Assembly: GCA_946803715.1 (NCBI GenBank)
Contig: CAMPET010000065.1
Location: 111,225 to 143,484, forward strand
Origin: Beroe ovata
Taxonomy: Eukaryota; Ctenophora; Nuda; Beroida; Beroidae
Direction: 5' to 3'
DNA length: 32,260 nucleotides
The notes below the pieces were generated by a model. That model did no database searches. It saw only the letters and a program-made list of their open reading frames with translations, and was not told the DNA's origin. The translations under genes and the position numbers were made by a program. This document shows positions 13,638-25,600 of this stretch, piece after piece. Positions within the stretch are counted from its first letter, which is position 1, and each line of letters starts with the position of its first letter.

Positions 13638-16600
13638 CTGGATAGAAAGATATGATTCTTTACAGCTCTCTTACTAACTGAACAGTGAACATGTTGTGAA
13701 GTATGATGACAGCATTTTTCATTTGTGTATGAGAGAAAACCTCAGTAGTTGGTAATCTCTCACACGGAAGTGAATCAATTTGTTTTAAAGGAACTTTTAT
13801 AGTCTTCCTAAAAATGTGGAACTACTGAAAGTTCCTTCAAAAGAAATTCTTTTAATCAATCTAAAGGACACGGGATCAGCCGTTCTCCAAGACTTGATAA
13901 TCCTCTCTTCCAAATCATTGTCCTCTACGTGGACTGAACTTCACCTTCAATATATATTCAAAATGTTCCGAGAAATTTCCTGCCATTACCTCATCTGAAA
14001 TACCTGACATAACCTGCACACTGGAATTTCATGCTCCACAGTGTTGGAACTGCCCCAATATCATCAAATTCTCATTACTATCTTTCTCCCATTTGAAACT
14101 TGATAACGTTGCAGTGGAGGATTAATACAAACAGATAACAACTCATAATTATGTGTCAATGTGACAGCTAGGCACAAATAATGTTCCGATCAAAAAAGTC
14201 ATCACAGAAAAGCGTCATGGTGATCAGTAGAACGCTGTAGAACTTCATTGCAATTTACATGGTGATCGGTGACTGCTTTGCGGAGAAAATGATAAATTTA
14301 GTTCAAATCTAACACGCTCAGCTGTAATTGACCAATGATTGATTGTAATGCTGACACTCATAAAGGGACTTCTAGTTTTTTGACAAATTCCACATAGTTT
14401 TGGTCTCTGGCACGTTTTCTCGCACTTTGGCGCGCGGTGCACTTTTGCACGTGCTGATATCTGCGCACTACGATTACCTACGTTATAAGAGTAAGTTATA
14501 GAGTAAGTAGCTCACAGCTGTGCCGACATAGAGGGAAATTATTTCTAGGTAGCTACTCTGACTGTAGCTGCTGCAAATGTTGCACATTCTTACTACAGCA
14601 TTATAGTGAATACTGATTTCCCAGTGCTGAATGAGAGAGGCGCGCGCGTGTTGTATTAAGTTATTAAAATTCAAATTATGCGGGATTATCATAATATGTG
14701 TGTTATTTATTGCAACATATTATGCTTCCCATAACTACAACTTCATGTGACACGATTAGGCGACAGAAGAGAGTTTTTTTTGCGAAAACCGGAGCAAGAT
14801 TCAGAATAATATACCGACTATTAAACTGGGTTTGAATATACATGTGTTTAGTACAGCCAGGTATTTTATGTGTGTGTGCTTCTGCTTGTAAGGGTATGAC
14901 TGTGTCTGTGGTGTCGCATTCATTGACACCATGGTATTTCAAAATGCGTGATACAGGAAATATAGTTTATCACTTATCTCATATCTAACGGTGGAAAGCT
15001 TGTCATATGACGTTATAACGTGAGCTCAGTACACACGTGTAATGTCTTGTTACCATGGTTACTATTCGAGAAACGTGTAATGTCTTGTTATCATGGTGGT
15101 TACCATTCGAGGAACGTCTGTATGCTGACATTTTTCTTGAAGATACATCAGATAACGTCTGTGTTGGGAACCCGCGTCTCCTATCTCTCGTCTGTATCAG
15201 AAGTTTGCAGAAAAACGAGGTACCGCAATCCGGCACTACAGTGTTTAACAGCAGTTAGGGAAAGGAGTGGGTGGTTTAACATGTCAATTGGTATTACCCT
15301 AGAATATCATGGTATGGTACCTNATATATATATGAGGACCAATTATAAGTAGTAAGATGCGGGATTATCATAATATGTGTGCTATTTATTGCAACATATT
15401 ATGCTTCCCATTACTACAACTTCATGTGACACGATTAGGCGACAGAAGAGAGTTTTTTTGCGAAAACCGTAGCAAGATTTAGAATAATATACCGACTACT
15501 AAACTGGGTTTGAATATACATGTGTTAAGTACAGCCAGGTATTTTGTGTGTCTGTGTGCTTCTGCTTGTAAGGGTATGACTGTGTCTGTGGTGTGTTTCT
15601 GTCTGTGTCTGTAATCATGAGACGCTTTCATTGACACCATGGTATCTCAAAATGCGTGATACAGGAAACATAGTTTATCACTTATCTCATATCTAACGGT
15701 GGAAAGCTTGACATATGACGTTATAACGTGAGCTCAACACACACACGTGTAATGTCATAATATCATGGTTACAATTCGAGAAACGTGTAATGTCTTGTTG
15801 TCATGGTGGTTACCATTCGAGGAACGTCTGTATGCTGACATTTTTCTTGAAGTTACATCAGATAACGTGTGTCGCTGGGAACTTGCGTCTCCTATCTCTC
15901 GTCTGTATCAGAAGTTTGCAGAAAAACGAGATACCGCAATCCGGCACTACAGTGTTTAACAACAGTTAGGGAAAGGAGTGGGTGGTTTAACATCTCTATT
16001 GGTATTACCCTAGAATATCATGGTATGGTACCTGTCGTTATGGCCCTAGTGTCATGTTAATTGTGGAAGTTTAACACGATTCCCGCAGGAAGTAGCAACT
16101 ATGATAATTGTGGATAAATCTTTTCTTCTACTGTCTATATTCCGGTACAAACACACTGTTGCAGAGCATGTTGTAACATTGACGGTTGTTACCATGTGAC
16201 ATGGCACTCTAATTGTAACATACAGTCGAGATTTGATATAAGATGTGTGAATCATGAAGCCGTAGTATTTCACCTCACAATGTAGTAACAGCTCTATTAT
16301 TGGAAGCCGGGTCAATGTCGACAATTCCCATGAAACTGAAGGTCGTAGATAATGCACCTGCTTGTTTAAACATCAGCTACCCGAGAAATTCACCGTGTTA
16401 CTGTATATTATCTACCGAGGGAATTATAGTCCCAGTATTGCCACGCCCTCGTTGCTCGTAGGCCCCATAACCTATCCATCAAAGCAGAGGATTGAGGTTT
16501 CATAACTCCTTCTTTACAACTCCCTTTTTTGGCATACTGCCGACTCACGTAAAACCCGTCCTTCCCTCCAACACATTTAACTTCCTAGAATGCACACCCA

Positions 16601-19600
16601 TCTCCGACCTAACCTCTCTCTAACGCACCACTTACCACACCCCACAACAGTCAGCACGCACCCCCTCAGTGAGTGAGATGACGAGGTGTCGTGCCATGAG
16701 ACAAGTGTTGGAGACCAACTCTGGGCACGTGGACTACCGACCTCAGTGTGACGACCAGGGAAACTTCCTTCCAGCTCAGGTACACTTTCAACCGGCACAA
16801 CTGTCCTCACAGTTTATTTTGTGGTTACTGGTACCTTACTACCTTATAGAAACTGTTTCTTAGGTTATTAACTTGACAGTTGCGATATTCATTGAATGGA
16901 CTTGTTATATAGCAGTTTCATTCTCATTTAGCTACTTTCTCACCAACTTGACTCCCTTCAAGATTCTCCATCACCTGTTTAGTGACCTGCTTCTAAACTG
17001 GAACATCAAATATTCTCCGGTTTTATTTGCCGTTCGAAGACCAATACAATATTTATTCACCTGTATACTGGAATGTTATAATGTCCGGAAATTAATCTAA
17101 CAAAGTATTCATATTTTACATAAGTTAGGTCACCCGTTGTCATTGAGCTTTCTGAGCCAGCTGTAAGATTACCACATATGCGCTACAACCTATCAATCTC
17201 TCGAGAAGTTAAAATGAACCGTTCATGACTATTGAATTAGATTTAATTTGTTTGTTTAAGAGGAAACTCTGTTCTCTGACTCCACTTTAACGTTGCTCTA
17301 ATATAGCAGTGTTAAAGTGGAGTGAGAGAACAGTATGCCATAGTATAAATCGCATAGAGCAGTGTACTATGCGATTGACCCTCATGATAGACAAGCCTAA
17401 ACATTTGGAAAAGGGAACATCTCATGAATTCTGACAACACTACTCTTGGCATTACTCTCTCTCCTCTTGACACCAATATACTCTTGACACCACTATACTC
17501 TTGACACCACTATACTCTTGACACCACTGTACTCTTGATACCACACCACTATGATGCCACTATACTCTTGACACCACTTCTACTCTTGACGCTACGGTAT
17601 TTTGACACCACTCTACTCTTGACACCACTCCTCTCTTGATACCATTCCTCTCTTGACACCACTCTATCCTACAGAGCAGTGAGCACTTTGAGATACGGTG
17701 GTGTGTTCACTCAGATGGTCTGGAGGTGGAAAACACGAGAGTTTCAATGAACCAGGACATTGACTGTGACCCAGGTATATGCCACATATATGGTGGTGTC
17801 ATTCGTTAAAGTTGATGATGTTGCGTTATACATGGCTCTCCGTGATGCTGGGCGCTAATTTCACCTGATATTTTCGGAATTTGGAATATTTCAGGAACGT
17901 TTCATGGTTCACAGTTCACGTTTCCACGTCTCTTCAACAGATAGGAATTCGTTTGTTATTGAATACCATGCTCTGTACACCACATAACCACTCTCTACCA
18001 CATAATATGCATGTAAAGTGGAGTCCACGAATCTATGTTTGAAAATCATAGATGATTAACGCATATCCACGGAATTTGAAATATTTCAAGCCACACACTC
18101 TAATGATTGCAACGAGAAGAAAATTGTCGAGAATTTCCACATTAGACTCGACTTAACCTACTTCTATGCCACTGATTTTTCCCAGTTCTATCTATGAAAT
18201 GAGTAAAGAATCAGAGATACAGATCATGTTCAATATCTTATGCTCAATAACTCATGTTCAATAACTCAATACAATATTTCGTCATGAAGTGACGGTAAAA
18301 TATAGCGAATGTTTGTACCGCAAGCATACCCCCTACTGACTAAACTGGAACACAACTGATGAATGAATCGTGATGTTCATTCCCAATGAACATATTATAG
18401 ATCAGATAGCACCAGCTGTCGGTAATTAGTACGTGGCATGCTGTGTCTCAGCTATATACTTGGCTACTCTGCTAAATGCTCATGGTTGAGTAAGCGCGGC
18501 TCTCAGTAATATCGCAGCTCTCAGCATATTGTATTCCCATCATGTTGAAGTTATAGGGGTGGAGTCACACCTCACTGGTTATTAGGGGTGGAGTCACACC
18601 TCACTGGTATGTAGAATATGATATAGTGGTATAATTCACGTGAAATTAGATTATTTCATGGGTATACGACATACGTCTTGCTATAAGACGGGCTGTTTAA
18701 ACTTGTGTAGTTTCCCTAAATGAGTAGCATAAAATCCCGAATATTATGTATCTCTACCGGATTTAAACGCTAGTCTGCTTCAACTGGTCGAGTTGTGTGA
18801 TTCCGGATTCGAATTTACGAGAAATAAGCTAATAAGATGATGTCTACACTCTACAGTGTCATCCAAATGTTCTTCGATGATGAGACTTAAGGGTGATTTT
18901 GGTCTTGTATATAATTCTCTCTAATTAAGTCAAATTTCCGGTTGCCCAATTTTCACAGTGCGTCAAATTTGAAATCTCCGGTTTCCACTTTTCACTGTCA
19001 CAATCGAAGCTTTGTCACAATTTGGCACACACCACGCCGCCATGTTGTTGATGTAACGCGCGAAAACATATTGGTATGATAGTGGACTACAAAAATCAGT
19101 CACAAAACACATTTTTTGCGCGCGCGTGCTGTCGCGCGCCGCCCTTTTTTGCGCGAAATTTCATCCTATGAGAGATTTCAACCACTCTCTGAGTTCAGAA
19201 AAATATTCAACTCATTGTTACACCTGTCTATTCTACAGAATTGACCTCCAAGACAAAGTGCCAAGCCACTCCTGAAATGGAATGCCTCGACTCAGGAGAA
19301 TTCAATTCTCGGCAGTGTTTGAATGGGGAATTTGAGAAGTGTGTCTGTGTGTATGCGAATGGGTTGGCGAAGGAGGATTCTTACATCCCGTATCTATCAA
19401 CCGAATGCAGCAAATGTGAGAATTGAGGATTAATAGTCCTGCTTTGAAATGGATAAGGGTCAAAGACTGACTTAGATTTACATTCCAAAAGAAACGAGAT
19501 TTGTGTTTCAAAATCCGATATTCACTCATTTCGATCCCTCAGACGCTGATCTCAAGTTGACGAAATGCCAGGCCATCTCCCTGTTAACATCCACTGTCAC

Positions 19601-22600
19601 CTGTCTACCCTCTGGGGAGTTTGCACCTGAACACTGCTCCCAGGTTCGTGTGTATCATCCAGTCAGCACCACTTCCCTGGCAAAACTTCCCTTGACACCA
19701 TTTCCCTTGGTACCACTCTTCTGGACACCACTTCCCTTTACAGCACTTTGCTTGACACCACTTTCCTCGACACCACTATCCTTTGCACCACTCCCCTTGA
19801 CAGCGCTTTCCTTGACACCACTCTTCTTGACACCACTTCTCTTGACAGCACTTAACTTGACACCACTTTATTTGAACTTCTCATCTTGACACCACTTTGC
19901 TTGACACCACTCTCCATAACACCATTTTGCTTGACATCACTTCGCTTGACACCACTCTGCTCGAACTACTCTTTTTGACACCACTCTTCTTGACATCACT
20001 CTGCTTGACATCACTTTCCTTGAAATCACTTTCCTTGACACCACTACCCTTGGCACTACTATACTTGACACCACTCCCCTTGGCACTACTATACTTGACA
20101 CCACTATCCTTGGCACCACTCTCCTTGACGCCACTTTCCTTGACAGCGCTTTCCTTGACATCACTCTTCTTGACACCACTTCCCTTGACAGCACTTTGCT
20201 TGACATCACTTCGCTTGAACTTCTCATCTTAACACCACTGTGCTTGACACCACTTTGCTTGACACCACTCTCCATAACACCATTTTGCTTGACATCACTT
20301 CACTTGACACCACTCTGCTTGAACTACTCTTTTTGACACCACTCTTTTTGACACCATTCTTCTTGACACCACTCTTCTTGACATCACTTTCCTTGACATC
20401 ACTTTCCTTGACACCACTACCCTTGGCACTACTATACTTGACACCACTATTGCTGACATCGGGAGCAGGCAATTACAACGACTCATTCTCCATTGCTGTT
20501 TTACAGGAAGTGTGCTACTGTGTGGATCGGGAAGGAAACGTGCTTCCCACCACGAGATCTCCAGCCGATAGTAAACGTCTCACATCCTGTGAGGATCTCA
20601 TCAAGATGAATAGGCAGATGAACGGAAACGGGTATTCCGAGACTGTCACGCCAATCAGTTGTGAGTAGACCTGACATCACGATAGCACGCGAATTAAGAT
20701 CATAATCATGATGCTTCATGCAAAAATTACATATATGCCAAGTAGTAAGATTATTTATAGACATCAATCTTCGAAAAATAATATGTTCCTAATTTTCCAT
20801 TGCCACGTGATTGCCTCTCACTTATGACATCATCTTGTCTGAGAGCACCCGTTGAATAAAGTCTCCTTGTTACAGTTGACCTGGTGACAGATACTACATC
20901 CATGAACTTGGAGAGCAGTAGTACTCACGCATGGCTGGGATCCGATCCAACTTCCGCCCCCTCCACATTCTCATCGTGAGTTTGTTGAGAATGGAACGCC
21001 GACATGATACAAAACGGTTTTTGTGAAATGGATAAAGACGGAAGCCAACCACACGTGTATCAATGATATTGTATCACGCTAGTCTCTGTGTTCTCATTCT
21101 ATAAGTATAACAGAAATTGATGGGAGAATTCCATCACACTGAAATTACAATTTCTATGACCCCCAACTGTCAATGACAGTCTGTCATCCCATCTTCAAAT
21201 ACCCGCAGGTTTGTGGGGGTATTCTCATTACCGACGAGTGAACCCCTGGCTGATCGGTTACTCCAGCACAACTACTCCGCGTGGAGCGAGTGGTCCACGT
21301 GTGATCTGGAGTGTGGTGGAGGGTACAGGACTTCCACCAGGACATGTCCCGTGAGGGGTAACGCGTGTGGGGGACCAGACCTTGAGAAACGGTGGGAAGT
21401 GTGCAACGAATTCCCCTGCGAGGATGGTATGTCTGGATCTGATTACCAAGTTCAATGATGAGTAGCTCACGCACGTAATCACGCCCATAATCACTTAATC
21501 ACTTAATCACGCTCTCGACAGCGGAGATTGAAAATCTCTCGTACGAGTGGACATCAGATGACAGGGTGGTGACGGTGACGTGCCAAGCACATGGTCTACC
21601 CAAACCCTACGTGGTGATCAGGAACGGATCTGAGTCCATCGCAGAGGAGAACCAAATAGAGGTAGAAATCGAACCTACTTTTTCATGCAGAGGCATTGAT
21701 TGGACTCCCCATGTCAATCTGCACGTGAACATTAAGCAGTCGCAGCACAATATCGTATAAGTCCGACGTATAAGTCCGACGTTGTTACGGACTATAAAAC
21801 TGTCACAAGGAACTAAACTGGTACAATAGTATTCCCAGGTAGATGAAAGATCAGTGGTTGTAAGGTACCAGATTTCCCCCATGGTGAACACCACTCTGAC
21901 TTGTGTAGCTACGGGAGAGGGACAGGATAGGCGACCCGTTCTCGTGCCAGTGACCCCAGGTTAGTCATCACCGCCCGAGCTGTCGCATTATCTGTCGCAG
22001 ATTGGTCTTTTAAAGAACATTTTTATTTCCTGAAATATATACTTTGGTGGAGTGCACTTTATGACCCGGTCATTTATCGAAAAACCCGTACTCCTTGAAC
22101 TCCTTCATTAACACGACCTTGTCGCGCCTACAAGATGACATCAGGCAGACCTTTCTCGTTATCTGCAGGAAGGGTGGACAGTTTCACAGCCTCCTCCCCT
22201 GCCCTATACCGTGGACAGAGACTCAGTCTGAAGTGCTCTGTCGCAGGGAGACCTCGACCCGGAGTACGGCTAGTTGCAGGGGGTGTCATACTGCAGGTAA
22301 CATGCGACGCGTGATTGCGCTGCTACACTCACGCGTGATAGACTATGCTGCGTGATATATCGACATTTTGCGTGATATTTGAAATTTCTCCAGGAGTCAA
22401 ATGAAGAAGAGTTGTACAGTGAGGTGACACCCCTTACAACCACAGTCTACACCTGTACCCCTATATTCGGTATGTCGTCTCGATATCCTTGATCCATGAT
22501 AGGGGTTGATCCTTAATTGGTGTTTGAACCACCATGCCTTATGTCTCCATACTGTCCCTCTCTATCTCACCACCCACAGAGGGTAAGGTGTACGGTAGAT

Positions 22601-25600
22601 CCGCTGACATGGAAGTGATGGTGGTAGATCCCTGTGAGGGTGTGCAATGTCAGGAGCACGCCACGTGCGAGGTACTGGACGACTTCTCAACAACTTGCAC
22701 GTGCAAAACATGCGACCGGAGTGACTTTGACACCATCAACATGGTGGGTGTCTGATATCTTACTGTAGTAGTGGTGATGGGGGATGACTTAAATTCAAAT
22801 TTGAATTCGGGTCACATAAATTTGAATCTGAGGCACCTTATATGGTTGTTTTTAGAAGACTCGAATACGATTGTTAATGTGACAGCTTATGTTATTATGC
22901 GAATGATAATTTCGTGAATAATCAATTGCAACTATAGATGAATTGTCACAGCGCAAGAAACTTACAAATTTATAACGGCATGGAATCGCCAAGAGACACG
23001 GCAAATTTACCCTCTGAAAATTTCCCCTCTGAAATACCAAGTTTACAACCTATAATCCCAGGTTTGTGCTCAAAACTGTCAGACCTATCTGAACATGTGT
23101 GAGTTGGAGAGGGAGGCTTGTTTACAATCGACACACCTGAATGTCATCCATAATGGAACCTGCTCTGAAATAGGTACAGATGTCATGTCTAAGTAGGAGA
23201 TGATCCCACAGGACTTTATCTTTTGTGGAGGGCCCAAAATCCTTAACTCCCATACAGTTTTATCCTGCAAGTATTGAGTCAGTATATACGTTCTGCGCTT
23301 ATTTTCGGCTGTGAATCGTACAAGTCACATGCTCTCTGCTATACATCTTGGCGATAGTGACAGTTTGTTCCTCCCTAGATGCTCCTGTGATAACCAGCTC
23401 TTGTCCAGCTAGCACAGTGGAGAGAGGGTCAGATGTCTTGTTACTGTGCTCTTTCACCGGCCTAGCCGACCAGCCCATCTGGTAAGAATATTACAGATTC
23501 ATCATTTATGTGCACAAGAAATCTTACATGTTGTACCCGAGTCATGAGATTCGATAGGATACTTTCTGTTTTTACCGTATTCGTCCGATATGTTAGAATG
23601 TTTCCTTGTGTTTGGATAAGTATTCCTTCACAGGACGAAGGGCGGTGAGGTGATGGGACATGGAGAATCCCTGTTCCTGGCGGATGTTAACATGGTGGAT
23701 TCTGGAGATTACACGTGTACAGTAACAGGATGTGGGGGAACTACCACCAGCACATGCCAGGTATAGGGGTGTGTGGGGAATTCTCCCTCAGTAGTAACCG
23801 TCACTACCGAACTGTTCCCTTTCCAAGCTCCCACTCCCTATCACCTTCATGCAGCTACTCCCCAGCTGTTCCCTTTCCTAGCTCCCACTTCTTCATTCAT
23901 CTACTCCATTCCACTTCTCCCCTCCAGGTTGATGTGAAGGAGAAAGACAATGAGGTGTGTACTCAGTACGGAGCCGGCCACTTCCACCAGTTCAGTGGTG
24001 CCTCCTTCAACTACCCTGGGGTGTGCCACTATATCCTAGCCATGGACTGCCACCACGGATCCTTCTACATTTACACAGGTTGCCCCACACACGTGAATTT
24101 ATCCATACACTTACACCTTATGACCCAAATCGAATTCCAGTTATGTTACTTCGGCCGTCAATACAAATTTCAATTTAACCCCATTCCCTCGAATTTACTT
24201 GATGCACTCACATTTTACTACCGCCGGACCCAGGCACAACCCACTGTGGATCCGCTGCCACACCCCTGGCATATGCCTCCTCCATCACCGTATACGTAGG
24301 GTGGGAGGCTGTGGTCTTACTACGGGGGTTCGAGGTTAACGAGTTTGGGGTGATGAGACACCTAAAGGACGGAGAGTCGATTACCTACCAGAACTTCAGG
24401 TAAGTTGGAATGCCCCATCCCCATAATTATGTCCTGCGATGACAAAATGAAAGTCTCGTATCATGTTATATACTTGCAGAATGCAGATACATTTAAATGT
24501 ACTATACAATAAATACTCTTTCAAGAAGGAGACCCAAATTTCTATAATCCACAAAAGGATCAATCACACACAATAATACAGTTTCCCTCTTCACTCGGGA
24601 AAAACATCCATATCTCTGCTCCTCTCTGTCATCAAGCCGTATCTGCCACGGCCTTCTCAATCATTAGAATCATGAACATCCGTTCCACCACCTCCGTCAT
24701 GACGGCCATCTGCTCCACCGCTGCCCGTCTCACCTCCTCCACACCTGCGTGTCCCGCCGCCGTGATTGTGCTCAGGTTGCACTCGAACGGTTCCGTTGGT
24801 ATTCTGAAGTCCGAGACACACACCGGTTGTTTCTCCAGTATCTCGTTTACGTAGATCTGCATCGTGTTGATGAACTCTACGTTCACATACGCAGCACCAA
24901 AGTAGAGACACTTCACTTCCGTGTACGCATTGCCGAGAACTTTTCCCAGCTCTGACAAATCCTGGACATTGACGTGGTCCCTGATGCACACCGTGACGTT
25001 ATTGTCTGCTGACACGAGCGTTGCCATGGTGGTGTCAAGGAGTTCCCACGACATTCTCAGCGAGTTGGATAGGGGTTTGGGCAGTGGTTTACACGGGTCA
25101 CTGTCAGTCTTCACTTCCACTGCGACAGGGGTTGAGGACACGGCGGATAGGAGACCTGTCACCAATAGCACCACACACAGCACCATTGACACCATGTCGG
25201 GATGTAGTGGTGTCAAGGGTTGGTGTCAAGAACTGTGTTAACAACGTTGTTGATGACACTTGGTACGAGGCTTCTAATCCACAGGTGTACACACATGGGG
25301 AATCAAGCTCGGGGTATAAATACCACCCGATCTATAGGTGTGACAGAGAGGTACTTTATTTTCCAATTATCGTAAAGTGCCTACTAACACAGTTTCGTTC
25401 CATTTAGCAAAAACTGATTGGAAAATTGATTGAACACAACTGAACATGACATAATGAGGATTGGTTGCGTAATTCATGCCGCAATGGTCGAGAGAAGTAC
25501 GTAATGATGGGCAGTCCCGAAAGAAAAATTAATATTGTCTGTGCTACACCACTTCATAAAGTTCATCTTCATAAAACCGAGGATATACTTTCAATTTCGG

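Larger units (their letters stand above)
13135..16669. other. Intron 5 without recognisable coding sequence
   Basis: Apart from a GT microsatellite (13571-13635) and the paired segment at 14678-16033 I see nothing coding here. A GC-rich patch at 14422-14440 contains an E2F-like TTTGGCGCGC. Confidence 0.55.

Noticed and set aside
19664-20456. CRISPR-like array
   Set aside because: Units are contiguous degenerate repeats without unique spacers, in a eukaryotic intron.
19503-20668. Long open frames on both strands through the minisatellite (Leu-Thr-Pro-Leu on +, Lys/Arg-Ser-Gly-Val-Lys on -)
   Set aside because: They result from a 15-bp unit without stop codons, and the array lies in an intron between two halves of one Tg1 domain.
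22095-22296. Alternative frame for exon 15 from an upstream AG (22128)
   Set aside because: It gives no Ig pattern, whereas the acceptor at 22168 yields B and C strands and the right phase.
25196-25216. Upstream extension of the secreted protein to a TTG at 25216
   Set aside because: TTG is an unlikely eukaryotic start, and the ATG at 25195 gives a proper signal peptide.
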